From contig NZ_RAPS01000001.1 of NCBI RefSeq assembly GCF_003610255.1, positions 5,235,001 through 5,299,000 of the forward strand: a DNA stretch of 64,000 bases, given 5' to 3'. Positions 1-10,441 of the stretch are shown here, piece by piece. The DNA comes from Streptomyces sp. TLI_171 (GTDB lineage Bacteria > Actinomycetota > Actinomycetes > Streptomycetales > Streptomycetaceae). Position 1 is the first letter of the stretch, and each line of letters opens with the position of its first letter. The translations under genes were made by a program, and so were the position numbers. The notes below the pieces were generated by a model, which made no database searches, was not told the DNA's origin, and saw nothing but the letters and a program-made list of their open reading frames with translations.

Positions 1-2050
<2,050 letters not shown>

Positions 2051-2115
2051 GTTGCTCGCGTCCACTGTGTTGTTCTGAAACAACGACCCACTTTTCCGGT
2101 GGATAGTTTCATAGT

Positions 2116-2234
2116 GTTTCGGTGGTCATAGCGTGAGGGAAACGCCCGGTTACATTCCGAACCCGGAAGCTAAGCCTCATAGCGCCGATGGTACTGCAGG
2201 GGGGACCCTGTGGGAGAGTAGGACGCCGCCGAAC
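2116..2234 (+). rRNA. 5S ribosomal RNA
   Basis: A stretch of about 119 nt follows the 23S 3' end after a 65-nt spacer. It begins GTTTCGGTGGTCATAGCG and contains the conserved CCCGGTTACATTCCGAACCC and the 3' strand GGGAGAGTAGGACGCCGCCG. The first and last bases can pair into the terminal helix. It belongs to the same rrn operon as the 23S gene. Ends are good to a few bases. Confidence 0.96.
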
Positions 2235-2243
2235 AATCATTCA

Positions 2244-2280
2244 GAGAAAGCCCCCTGACGGGATGTCAGGGGGCTTTCTC
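2244..2280 (+). terminator. rrn operon terminator
   Basis: A perfect 16-bp stem GAGAAAGCCCCCTGAC pairs with its complement across a 5-nt loop, 9 nt after the 5S gene. The A/T-rich base of the stem places TTTCTC at the 3' side, which supports intrinsic termination of the rRNA operon. Confidence 0.93.
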
Positions 2281-2341
2281 GCGTTTCCGGAACGTCGAAG
2301 GTGGTGCTAGGTCCACCTCAAAGACGGGAGGCACGGCCAAT

Positions 2342-3820
2342 GTGCGGGGCGGGGGCGGAGGGGAGACTGGGGGCGTTCCAGGAACGGTGATCGACCCTCG
2401 GGAGTGGGCCTTGACGACAACGACGTGGTTCGACGGCGGTGCCGTCAGGTCTGCTGTGGGTGGGCGGGCCCAGCTGGCGGTGCGGGCGTTCGGGTCGGCC
2501 GTGGTGATGGCGGTCGCGGCCGGGGCCGGCGTGGCGGTGCCGGTGATGGCTGCGCTGTTCGCCGGCCTGACGGTGTTCCAACTGGTCGACAACGGCCCGC
2601 TGGTGCCGTACGTGGTGGCGCCGACGGTGCTGGTCGCGGGGGTGTCGGTGGCGTACTGGTTCGCGCGGCGCGGCGCGGGGTGGACGCGTCGGCGGGTGGA
2701 GCGCGGGTCCGGAGAGCCGTGGGTGGTGGCGTACTCGCCGCGGGTGGCGCTGGAGCAGGATTCGCGCGGGTTCTGGTGGACGGGCTTCTCGTACCACCGG
2801 AGTCCGGGGCTGGCGCGGCTGGTGCAGTTCGTGGGCTGGGCGGTGCGGGATCCGCAGACGCGGCGGGAAGCGGCCTGGCTGGTGGCGAACCCGGTGGGGG
2901 TGCTGGCGCTGCTCGGGGCGCCGATGGCGTTGGTGGCGGGCGGGTCGGTGTTCGCGCTGTCGGCGGCGGTGGATTCGCGGAGCTACTTCGGGCTTCACTA
3001 CGAGGCGGTCAACGTGCTGTTCTCGGTGGTGATCGGCGGGGCGGTGGCGGGGGCCGGGCTGCTGGCGATGCCGTGGGCGGTGCGGGTGCACGGGGAGTTC
3101 GCGGGGCGGGTGCTGGGCGGCGGGCCGCGGCAGAGCCGGGCGCAGCTGACCAGGCGGGTGGCCCGGCTGACGGAGACGCGGGCGGATGCGGTGGACGCGC
3201 AGGCGGCGGAGCTGCGGCGGATCGAGCGGGATCTGCACGACGGGGCGCAGGCACGGCTGGTGGCGATCGGGCTGACGCTGGGCACCATCGAGCATCTGAT
3301 GGCGAGTGACCAGACGGCGGCGCGCGAACTGCTGGCGGAGGCCCGGGAGGCGTCGGCGAAGGCGCTGCAGGAGCTGCGTGATCTGGTGCGGGGGATCCAT
3401 CCGCCGGTGCTGGCGGAGCGCGGGCTGCCGGATGCGGTGCGGGAGTTGGCGCTGACGGGAGTGGTGCCGACGGAGGTGACGGTCAGCCTGCCGGGGCGTC
3501 CGGAGGCTTCGTTGGAGACGGCGGTGTACTTCGCCGTGAGCGAGCTGCTGGCGAATGCGGCGAAGCACGCGCGGGCCCGGCAGGTGTGGGTGGACGTGCT
3601 GTACCGGGCGGGCCGGCTGCGGGTGGTGGTGACGGACGACGGGCACGGCGGTGCGCGGTTGGAGGGCGGTGGCGGGTTGCGCGGGATCGAGCGGCGGTTG
3701 GGTACGTTCGACGGAGTGATCTCGCTCGAAAGTCCTGTGGGCGGGCCGACCACCATCACGATGGAGCTGCCGTGCGCGTTGTCCTCGCCGAGGATCTCTA
3801 CCTCCTTCGCCAAGGCCTGA
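2342..3820 (+). CDS. NarL-family sensor histidine kinase
   Basis: Membrane histidine kinase that should phosphorylate the response regulator encoded directly downstream. The N-terminal ~270 residues carry four or five hydrophobic segments and resemble the 'putative sensor' domain of actinobacterial kinases. The HisKA_3 dimerisation motif RIERDLHDGAQARL follows, with the phospho-acceptor His near residue 299. A C-terminal HATPase_c domain has the N box (ELLANAAKHA) and G boxes (DDGHGG, GGGLRGIERR). The signal is unknown. The 3' end overlaps the regulator by 49 nt, so the two are translationally coupled. The start is uncertain: GTG 2342 follows GGGAGG at a long spacing, while GTG 2387 or TTG 2411 would remove a glycine-rich N-terminus that looks non-native. 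Confidence 0.9.
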   Translation: MRGGGGGETGGVPGTVIDPREWALTTTTWFDGGAVRSAVGGRAQLAVRAFGSAVVMAVAAGAGVAVPVMAALFAGLTVFQLVDNGPLVPYVVAPTVLVAGVSVAYWFARRGAGWTRRRVERGSGEPWVVAYSPRVALEQDSRGFWWTGFSYHRSPGLARLVQFVGWAVRDPQTRREAAWLVANPVGVLALLGAPMALVAGGSVFALSAAVDSRSYFGLHYEAVNVLFSVVIGGAVAGAGLLAMPWAVRVHGEFAGRVLGGGPRQSRAQLTRRVARLTETRADAVDAQAAELRRIERDLHDGAQARLVAIGLTLGTIEHLMASDQTAARELLAEAREASAKALQELRDLVRGIHPPVLAERGLPDAVRELALTGVVPTEVTVSLPGRPEASLETAVYFAVSELLANAAKHARARQVWVDVLYRAGRLRVVVTDDGHGGARLEGGGGLRGIERRLGTFDGVISLESPVGGPTTITMELPCALSSPRISTSFAKA

Positions 3821-4437
3821 CGAGGCTGTTGGAGGCCCACGGGTTCACCATCGCGGCCGCGGTGGAGACGGGGCCGGACCTGCTGGCGGCGCTGCTGTCG
3901 GAGCGACCGGACGTCGCGGTGGTGGACGTCCGGCTGCCGCCGACGCTGACGGACGAGGGGCTGCAGGCGGCGTTGGCGGCGCGGCGGGAGATTCCGGGCC
4001 TGCCGGTGCTGGTGCTGTCGCAGCACGTGCAGCAGCTGTACGCGCGGGAGTTGCTGGCGGACGGCACGGGCGGGGTGGGCTACCTGCTGAAGGACCGGGT
4101 GTTCAACGCGGACCAGTTCGTGGACGCGGTGCGCCGGGTGGCGGCGGGCGGGACGGCGATGGATCCGGACGTGATCGCCCGGCTGTTGCAGCACACTGCG
4201 GGGTCGGAGCCGCTGCAGCGACTGTCGCCGCGGGAGCGGGAGGTGCTGGGGCTGATGGCGGAGGGCTGTTCGAACTCGGCGATCGGGGCGCGGCTGACGA
4301 TCAGTGACGGGGCGGTGGCCAAGCACATCGCCAACATCTTCGGGAAGTTGGGGCTCGCGCCGACGGAGGACGGCAACCGGCGGGTGCTGGCAGTGCTGGC
4401 GCACCTGAACGGGGTGGCGGACGGTTCGGGGAGCTGA
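3772..4437 (+). CDS. NarL/LuxR-family response regulator
   Basis: DNA-binding response regulator of 221 residues and partner of the kinase in front of it. The receiver domain shows the acidic pocket (VVLAEDLYLLRQG), a phospho-acceptor Asp in VVDVRLPP near residue 52, and the conserved Lys in YLLKD. The C-terminal LuxR-type helix-turn-helix reads LSPREREVLGLMAEG and ISDGAVAKHIANIF. The GTG start lies inside the kinase gene. The regulated promoter is not evident. No further gene of the same operon follows, since a roughly 310-nt gap comes next. Confidence 0.93.
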   Translation: MRVVLAEDLYLLRQGLTRLLEAHGFTIAAAVETGPDLLAALLSERPDVAVVDVRLPPTLTDEGLQAALAARREIPGLPVLVLSQHVQQLYARELLADGTGGVGYLLKDRVFNADQFVDAVRRVAAGGTAMDPDVIARLLQHTAGSEPLQRLSPREREVLGLMAEGCSNSAIGARLTISDGAVAKHIANIFGKLGLAPTEDGNRRVLAVLAHLNGVADGSGS

Positions 4438-4747
4438 CGCCTTGTTCGGTACCGGCGGGACACGGTCTTGCCGAAGGGTGCGGAAAACCGGGCAGCACCG
4501 GCTCGGACCAGCGGCGGAGCGGGCCGGAACAGGTGCGTGCGGTGGTGTGGACCAGTGGAGGTGTGGTGCCGATCAGGGCTGGCGGCGGTGGAGAACGCGC
4601 GTGCGAGTAGTATCCGGTGGGCCGAGTCTGTCAACGGCGCACAGGTCTCGCGTCCTGACGTGAAGCGTGCGCCCCGGGGTGGGGACGTGTACTCGGCGGC
4701 TACAGGTCGTATACGGCAGCTGCCGAGTCCCAGGGGTTGATCAACGA
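4438..4747 (+). other. Intergenic region, probable promoter of the DUF2637 gene
   Basis: No gene of convincing codon usage is present on either strand. It holds a candidate -10 element TAGTAT at 4608-4613 without a clear -35. Closer to the next gene it has CGTATACG at 4708-4715 and the perfect 12-nt palindrome CGGCAGCTGCCG at 4714-4725. An AGGGG ribosome-binding site at 4732-4736 precedes the ATG at 4748. No tRNA-like T-arm was found. Confidence 0.4.
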
Positions 4748-6337
4748 ATGGCACGTCCTTCCCTTACCCGCGCGCACCGGGCTCTGCTGGGCGTGGTGGC
4801 AGTCGGCGCGTGCATCATCTCGGGCATCGGTTTCGCCGGGTCGTACAACTCGGTGCGGGACCTGGCGATGGAGAAGGGCTTCGGCGCCTTCGCCTACGCG
4901 TTCCCGATAGGCGTCGACGCGGGCATCGTGGTGCTGCTGTCGCTGGACCTGGTGCTGACCTGGCTGCGGATTCCGTTCCCGCTGCTGCGGCAGACCGCCT
5001 GGCTGCTGACCGCGGCGACCATCGCGTTCAACGCGGCGGCGTCCTGGGGCGACGCGCTGGGCATGGCGATGCACGCGGTGATCCCGGTGCTGTTCGTGGT
5101 GGTGGTGGAGGCCTCGCGGCACGCGGTGGGCCGGATCGCGGCGATCACCGCCGACCGGCACATGGAGTCGGTGCGGCTGATGCGCTGGGTGCTGTCGCCG
5201 GTGCCGACGTTCCGGCTGTGGCGGCGGATGAAGCTGTGGGAGCTGCGCTCGTACGACGAGACGGTGCGGCTGGAGCAGAACCGGCTGGTGTACCGGGCGC
5301 AGCTGCGGTTCCGGTACGGGCGCGGCTGGCGGCGGTCGGCGCCGTTCCAGGCGCTGCTGCCGCTGAAGCTGGCGAAGTACGGCGTGCCGCTGGACCCGAC
5401 GGTGCTGGACCGGATCGACGGTCCGCTGCTGCTGGACGGCGGGGTCGCGCCGGAGCAGGGCGTGCCGGCGGTCCCGCAGGCCCACCAGGCCCATCAGGTC
5501 GGCCAGGCGGCTCAGGCCGGTCGGCCCGGTCAGGTGACGCAGGGTCAGGCTCCCGCGCCGGCGGGCCCGGTGGCGGCCGTCGCGGCGCCCGAGCCGCAGG
5601 CGGCGGTGCCGGCGGTGTCGGCGGCCGTGGCGGTTCCGACGCTGGCGAAGCTGGCCGCAGTGCGGCTGCGGGACCAGCAGGATCCGGAGGCGGCGCAGGC
5701 GGCGCCGGTGATGCACCCGTCCGCGGAGTTGAACGTGTGGACGGCGCGGCCGGTGCGCTCGCACGTGGCGCAGCCGGACCAGGTGCACACGGCGCGGGTG
5801 CCGGGTCAGGCCTCGCCGTGGTTCAAGGCGCCGCGTCCGCACGAGGTGGAGGAGCAGGAGCGCCCGCCGTCGGGGTACCAGTCCGGGCCGGCCGAGGGCT
5901 ACCCGGAGCAGGGCGGCTTCCCGGAGGAGCACCCGCGGGTGGAGCGGGTGCAGGAGCGGCTGGCGGCTGCGGCGCAGGGCCGGGGCCAGGCGCAGCAGGT
6001 GATGGTGGAGGCGGAGCCGATCCTGCGCTCGGGCCGGCCGATGCGGCTGGACGCGATGATGGAGGCCGAGCCGGAGCAGCTGCCGTTCGACGAGGAGGAC
6101 GCGCCGGCCCGGCGGGCGTTCGTCGGGGCGGAGCCGCTGGACGCCGAGGAGTGCTTCGACGCGTTGGTGGCGTACATCGAGGAGCACCAGCGGCAGCCCG
6201 ACGAGCGGCGGTTCGCGGAGTACCTGAGCCAGCGCGGGGTTCCCGGATCGCGGCCGGACGGCGGGGTGACGCCGAAGGACGTGGAGAAGATCTGGCCGGT
6301 CCTGGAGGAGCGGTACGTGAACTCCGGCCGGGAGTGA
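4748..6337 (+). CDS. DUF2637 membrane protein
   Basis: A 529-residue protein of unknown function. Residues 1-170 hold four hydrophobic segments with motifs typical of the actinobacterial DUF2637 family (FAGSYNSVRDLA, YAFPIGVDAGIVVLLSLDL, NAAASWGD). A basic region with WRRMKLWELRSY follows, then a long Ala/Gln/Pro-rich, probably unstructured linker of about 250 residues. The C-terminal acidic domain ends in a helical segment (FDALVAYIEEHQRQPDERRFAEYLSQRGV) that resembles a DNA-binding or sporulation-protein tail. Members of this family occur both on actinobacterial chromosomes and on conjugative elements near transfer genes, but no transfer genes lie here. ATG 4748 is chosen because the upstream extension is not coding-like. 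A terminator follows the gene. Confidence 0.8.
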   Translation: MARPSLTRAHRALLGVVAVGACIISGIGFAGSYNSVRDLAMEKGFGAFAYAFPIGVDAGIVVLLSLDLVLTWLRIPFPLLRQTAWLLTAATIAFNAAASWGDALGMAMHAVIPVLFVVVVEASRHAVGRIAAITADRHMESVRLMRWVLSPVPTFRLWRRMKLWELRSYDETVRLEQNRLVYRAQLRFRYGRGWRRSAPFQALLPLKLAKYGVPLDPTVLDRIDGPLLLDGGVAPEQGVPAVPQAHQAHQVGQAAQAGRPGQVTQGQAPAPAGPVAAVAAPEPQAAVPAVSAAVAVPTLAKLAAVRLRDQQDPEAAQAAPVMHPSAELNVWTARPVRSHVAQPDQVHTARVPGQASPWFKAPRPHEVEEQERPPSGYQSGPAEGYPEQGGFPEEHPRVERVQERLAAAAQGRGQAQQVMVEAEPILRSGRPMRLDAMMEAEPEQLPFDEEDAPARRAFVGAEPLDAEECFDALVAYIEEHQRQPDERRFAEYLSQRGVPGSRPDGGVTPKDVEKIWPVLEERYVNSGRE

Positions 6338-6374
6338 TCCGCCCGGTCGTTCGGAGATAACCACAAAGTGTGCG

Positions 6375-6409
6375 ATGGCCGCCCGCCGGTTCCTCTGGTG
6401 GGCGGCCAT
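6375..6409 (+). terminator. Terminator after the DUF2637 gene
   Basis: The stem ATGGCCGCCCGCC pairs over 13 positions with GGTGGGCGGCCAT, with one G-T pair and a 9-nt loop. It lies 37 nt after the stop codon. Confidence 0.75.
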
Positions 6410-6442
6410 TGACGCTCCGGCGGGCCCGCCGTTACCTTCGCC

Positions 6443-6457
6443 TCAACAATTTGTTGA
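6443..6457. promoter_or_regulatory. Candidate operator, perfect dyad
   Basis: TCAACAATTTGTTGA is a perfect 7-1-7 palindrome. It sits 29 nt before the ATG of the aldolase-fold gene, in the only AT-rich patch of this intergenic region. It is therefore a likely binding site for a dimeric repressor. The regulator is not encoded next to it. Confidence 0.55.
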
Positions 6458-6486
6458 ACTCGTGCGGTGAGTGGAGGAGCCCCCGG

Positions 6487-7770
6487 ATGTCGCAGCCTGC
6501 TCAGGTCGATCCCGCCCGGCCCGTCTCGTTCTCGGATTCGGCCCTGGCCGCTGTCGAGGCCCTGTTGGCGCCGGTGGACGCCGAGTTGACGCGCCGTTAC
6601 CCGGGCGAGCCCGGGTCGCGGCAGCCGGTGCACACCGTGTACGTGCCGGCCGACGCCTTCGAGGCGGGCACCGTGCGCGAGTGGGGCGGCCGGGCGCTGG
6701 CGGTGTTCGACCGGCACGCCGGGACGCCCGCGCGGCTGGCCGAGGCGCTCGGGGTCGCCGACGACGAGCTGCTGGCCGACGTGCACGCCCGGGTCCGGGC
6801 CAAGCTGGAGCGCGAGCCGATCGAGGACCTGCGGATCGACTTCGAGGACGGCTACGGCCCGCGGCCCGACGCCGAGGAGGACGCCCAGGCGGTCCGGGTG
6901 GCGGAGCTGGTGGCCGCCGCGGTGGCGGACGGCACCGCCCCGCCGTACATCGGGATCCGGATCAAGTGCCTGGAGGCGCCCCTCCGGGCCCGCGGCATCC
7001 GCACCCTGGAGCTGTTCCTCGGCACCCTGCTGGCCGCCGGCGGCCTGCCCGAAGGACTGGTGCTGACGCTGCCGAAGGTCACCTACGCCGCGCAGGTCAC
7101 CGCGCTGGTGCGGCTGTTGGAGGACTTCGAGCGGCGGGCCGGGCTGCCCGCCGGGCGGATCGGGTTCGAGATCCAGATCGAGACCACCCAGGCGATCCTC
7201 GGCCCGGACGGCCGGGCCACCGTCGCGCTGATGATCGAGGCCGCCGAGGGCCGGGCCACCGGCCTGCACTACGGCACCTTCGACTACAGCGCCGCGTGCG
7301 GGGTCAGCGCCGCCCACCAGAGCATGGACCACCCGGCCGCCGACCACGCCAAGGCCGTCATGCAGGTCGCCGCGGCCGGCACCGGCGTCCGGCTGTCCGA
7401 CGGCTCCACCAACGTCATCCCCACCGGAACCGCCGAACAGGTGCACGCCGCCTGGAAGTTGCACCACGGCCTGGTCCGCCGCTCACTGGCCCGCGCCTAC
7501 TACCAGGGCTGGGACATGCACCCCGCCCAGCTGCCCACCCGGTACGCCGCCGTCTACGCCTTCTACCGCGAGGGCCTGACCGCCGCCTGCGCCCGGCTCG
7601 CCGCGTACGTCGCCAAGGCCGGCGGCGACGTGATGGACGAGCCCGCCACCGCCCGGGCGCTCAGCGGCTACGTGCTGCGCGGCCTGGACTGCGGTGCCGT
7701 CGACCCGGCCGAGGTCGCCGCCCTCACCGGCCTCGACCGCGCCCGCCTCGACGCGCTGGCCGGCCGCTGA
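6487..7770 (+). CDS. HpcH/HpaI aldolase / citrate-lyase-fold protein (DUF6986 type)
   Basis: A 427-residue protein of the citrate lyase beta / HpcH aldolase TIM-barrel type, which acts on C-C bonds of acyl-CoA or 2-oxo acid substrates with Mg2+. Motifs seen are EDLRIDFEDGYG near residues 112-125 and IGFEIQIETTQAI near 225. The latter contributes the acid residue expected to bind Mg2+. LHYGTFDYSAACG and YYQGWDMHPAQLP lie towards the C-terminus and are characteristic of the actinobacterial group annotated DUF6986, sometimes loosely as 'phosphoenolpyruvate kinase'. The precise substrate cannot be read from sequence. The ATG at 6487 follows GGAGG (6472-6476). A terminator upstream and the dyad at 6443 indicate its own regulated promoter. 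Confidence 0.8.
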   Translation: MSQPAQVDPARPVSFSDSALAAVEALLAPVDAELTRRYPGEPGSRQPVHTVYVPADAFEAGTVREWGGRALAVFDRHAGTPARLAEALGVADDELLADVHARVRAKLEREPIEDLRIDFEDGYGPRPDAEEDAQAVRVAELVAAAVADGTAPPYIGIRIKCLEAPLRARGIRTLELFLGTLLAAGGLPEGLVLTLPKVTYAAQVTALVRLLEDFERRAGLPAGRIGFEIQIETTQAILGPDGRATVALMIEAAEGRATGLHYGTFDYSAACGVSAAHQSMDHPAADHAKAVMQVAAAGTGVRLSDGSTNVIPTGTAEQVHAAWKLHHGLVRRSLARAYYQGWDMHPAQLPTRYAAVYAFYREGLTAACARLAAYVAKAGGDVMDEPATARALSGYVLRGLDCGAVDPAEVAALTGLDRARLDALAGR

Positions 7771-7886
7771 GCCGGCCGCCGGACCTGCCGCCGTCCCGGC
7801 CGCCGGACCGGGAGGGCGCGACGGCCTAAGCTGGGCGGTGCCCGAGCAGCACCACCCCGCGAGCGACCCCGGAGAGCACCAGCGCC

Positions 7887-8534
7887 ATGGCGGAGCCGAG
7901 CCCGAAGCCGTACCTGACCGTCCGGGGCGCCGGCAGCCACGAGTTGGAGATCAAGAAGTCCCGGTTCATCTGCCACCTGGAGCGGGTCGCCGACGAGGAG
8001 CAGGCGCAGGCGTTCATCGCGGCGATCCGCAAGCAGTACTGGGACGCCCGGCACAACTGCACGGCGTTCGTGGTGGGGGAGGAGCAGCCCCGCGAGCGGT
8101 CCAGCGACGACGGCGAGCCGGCCGGGACGGCCGGGGTGCCGATGCTGGAAGTGCTGCGGCGGCGCGGGGTGACGGACACGGTCGCCGTGGTGACCCGCTA
8201 CTTCGGCGGGATCAAGCTCGGCGCGGGCGGGCTGGTGCGGGCGTACGGCGCGGCGGTGTCGGAGGCGCTGGACGAGATCGGCCTGCTGGAGCGGCGGCCG
8301 GTCGCCCTGCTGTCGGTGACCGCCGACCACACCCGGGCGGGCCGGCTGGAGAACGACCTGCGGGCGGCCGGGTACGCCGTCGCCGGACTGGAGTACCTGG
8401 CGGACGGGGTGCGGATCGAAGTGGGCGTCCCCGAGCCGGAGGTGGCGGAGTTCCACACCTGGCTGGCCGAGGCCACCGGCGGCTCCGCGGACGCCAGCCC
8501 GGCCGGCCGGACCTTCGTCGAGGTCGACGTCTGA
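7887..8534 (+). CDS. YigZ / IMPACT family protein
   Basis: A 215-residue protein of the widespread YigZ/IMPACT (UPF0029) family. The N-terminal domain (residues 1-130) has the signature region beginning EIKKSRFICHLERV, a DDGEPAGTAG loop, and VVTRYFGGIKLGAGGLVRAYG. The C-terminal ~70 residues form the DUF1949 ferredoxin-like domain. The family is linked in eukaryotes to control of GCN2, while the bacterial role is unsettled. The length is normal. A TAAGCT -10-like element at 7827-7832 would give a leader of about 48 nt. The gene is monocistronic as far as can be seen. Confidence 0.9.
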   Translation: MAEPSPKPYLTVRGAGSHELEIKKSRFICHLERVADEEQAQAFIAAIRKQYWDARHNCTAFVVGEEQPRERSSDDGEPAGTAGVPMLEVLRRRGVTDTVAVVTRYFGGIKLGAGGLVRAYGAAVSEALDEIGLLERRPVALLSVTADHTRAGRLENDLRAAGYAVAGLEYLADGVRIEVGVPEPEVAEFHTWLAEATGGSADASPAGRTFVEVDV

Positions 8535-8756
8535 GGCCTCCGTGCGCGCCTGACGGGGTGTCAATCCGGTAGCAGAGGCGGTTCGGGCGACGTTTCCGTA
8601 GCCGCCCGATGACACTCGAACGAAGGAACAACCCCCGGAGTCGGAACTTCCGCTCCGGGTCGCTTCGTCTCATTGGGTAAGGAACAACGATTCGGCACGA
8701 CTCCGGGAGGAGGGGAACTCGCAGATCCCAGCACCGCACCACGGGAGGTTCCGCGT

Positions 8757-10262
8757 ATGCCCACCGACCAAGCCCAGCCGCCGTACCGGCTGACGGCCGC
8801 GACACCCCGCCCGCACCACGACACCGCCGCCCTCGTCGATCACCTGCTCGCCGCCTGGCTGAAGGCGGAGGGCCGCGAGGAGCCCGCGCCCCGCGCCCAG
8901 GGAGCGCCGCCCGAGCGACTACGGCTCGGTGACCGGGTGCTGCTGGACCGCGACGGCGGCCCACTGCCCGGCCGAGGCCCCGGAGCCCGCTACAGCCGCC
9001 GCAGACTGCGCACGCCGGCCCCGCACGGCACCGACCAACTGACCCTCACCCTCGCCTCGGAGGCCGCCGACGGCCCGACCCGGCTGCGGATCGAGGCCGA
9101 CCACCTGCCCTCCGGCCCGGCGGTCGCCGGCCACGGCCGGGTGCCCGTCCCCGAACTCGTCCGCCAGCTGCTGCCGTTGCTGGACGCCGCCGAGGGCCCG
9201 GTGCCGCTCGGGGTCGCCCCGCGAGTGCTCGGCCCCGCCGACCTGGACGACCTGATCGACGAGCTGTGCGACCCGGAGCGGCAGTTGCCCACCGTGGTGG
9301 CCAGCGTGCCGCCCGCCGTGCCGATCGAGCAGTGGCAGCAGCAGATGCTCGGCCCGCTGCTGCGCCAACTGCCCGGCCTGGCCTCGCTGTACGTGCTCGG
9401 GCACACCGCGCTGCCGCGGTTCAACCTGGCCCTGGAGTACCACAAGGTGTACGGCGGTGCGGTGCGCACCTTCCTGCCCGAGGTCGATCCGGCCTCCCGC
9501 GCCGACGCCGCCCGCCACCCCGTCCTGCCGCGCCAGCGGAGCGACGAGAACCTGCGCCGCGCCGCCGCCCTGCTGGCCCGCGAACCGCGCCGGGTCGCCG
9601 CCGAACTGCCCGCGCCCGCACCGCTGGACGCAGTGCCCGAACTGTGGCTGCCGCCCGAGGCGCGCAAGGCGCCCGCGGCGCCCAGGGCCACCGTCGAGCG
9701 GCCGCCGGTCCGGCTGGAGCGCTGCCGGCTGCGGCTCGAACCGCCCCGTGAGCCGCGCCGCGCCCGGTGCGGCACCGGCCCCGCCAGCTTCGGGGAACTG
9801 GTCGACCGGTTCGGCGAGTTCCCGTTGCTGGAGTTCACCGGCGACGCCAAGGAGACGCTCGCCCTGGACGGCCAGAGCGACGGCGTCGGCTGGGCCCGGC
9901 TCACCTGGGACGGGCTGACCGCGCTGCAGGAGTACGCGGCGGCGGCGGTCCGCGGCGAGGCCGGCGGCGATTTCAAGCAGTGGTGCGAGCACACCCCGCC
10001 CGGCTGCCACCGCTTCCCGCCGCGCAAGGCGGTGCGCGGCGAGTCCCGCACCGTCGCCAGTCACGGCAAGTGGAAGCGCCAGCGGATGCTGCCGGTCCCC
10101 GCCGACGTCGACTCCTCCTGCCGCGCGTTCATGGGCGCCCACCTGCGGATCGGCGGCGGCGGCACCGCGCCCAGGGTGCACTACCTGGACGACTGCTCCG
10201 GCAGCGGCCGGATCTACGTCGGCTACATCGGCCTGCACCTCACCAACACCCGCACCAACTGA
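8757..10262 (+). CDS. Uncharacterised protein, possible conflict-system component
   Basis: 501 residues, not assigned to a named family with certainty. The ATG at 8757 follows GGGAGG. Three blocks are visible. Residues 1-150 are variable and basic/acidic mixed. Residues ~160-245 include LIDELCDPERQLPTVVAS, LPGLASLYVLG and the segment YGGAVRTFLPEVDP, a pattern I recall from large actinobacterial proteins of suspected defence loci. A C-terminal block (~395-501) has VGWARLTWDGLTALQEYA, a KWKRQRMLPVPADVDSSCRAFM stretch and RIYVGYIGLHLTN, again conserved-looking. There is no signal peptide, membrane segment or nuclease motif. A strong terminator follows and then the Mrr-like gene on the same strand. 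Function is unknown, and a role coupled to the next gene is inference. Confidence 0.75.
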   Translation: MPTDQAQPPYRLTAATPRPHHDTAALVDHLLAAWLKAEGREEPAPRAQGAPPERLRLGDRVLLDRDGGPLPGRGPGARYSRRRLRTPAPHGTDQLTLTLASEAADGPTRLRIEADHLPSGPAVAGHGRVPVPELVRQLLPLLDAAEGPVPLGVAPRVLGPADLDDLIDELCDPERQLPTVVASVPPAVPIEQWQQQMLGPLLRQLPGLASLYVLGHTALPRFNLALEYHKVYGGAVRTFLPEVDPASRADAARHPVLPRQRSDENLRRAAALLAREPRRVAAELPAPAPLDAVPELWLPPEARKAPAAPRATVERPPVRLERCRLRLEPPREPRRARCGTGPASFGELVDRFGEFPLLEFTGDAKETLALDGQSDGVGWARLTWDGLTALQEYAAAAVRGEAGGDFKQWCEHTPPGCHRFPPRKAVRGESRTVASHGKWKRQRMLPVPADVDSSCRAFMGAHLRIGGGGTAPRVHYLDDCSGSGRIYVGYIGLHLTNTRTN

Positions 10263-10270
10263 CCGCGCCC

Positions 10271-10302
10271 GGGAGGGGCCGACGCGAACGGCGGCCCCTC
10301 CC
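10271..10302 (+). terminator. Terminator between the 8757 gene and the Mrr-like gene
   Basis: GGGAGGGGCCG pairs perfectly (11 bp) with CGGCCCCTCCC across a 10-nt loop, starting 9 nt after the stop. A GACAAT -10-like hexamer at 10371-10376 downstream would restart transcription for the next gene. Confidence 0.7.
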
Positions 10303-10441
10303 CTCACCTGATCCGGCGTCAAGGGTCGGCCAAACCCCGGAGGTTGGCTGACCCGGAGGGCCGGACGGGGGACAATGCTGCTCGGGCCCCGCCGCGGCGC
10401 CCCGCCGACGTGCGCCGGACGAGCAGGGGGAACGACCGCCG

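Noticed and set aside
4441-4740. Small ORFs of 73-90 codons before the DUF2637 gene.
   Set aside because: Poor codon usage, no RBS and no recognisable product; the region reads as promoter DNA.
7887-8534. Considered as a nucleotidyl or tRNA modification gene because of its position as a singleton.
   Set aside because: The signature and two-domain layout are those of YigZ/IMPACT.
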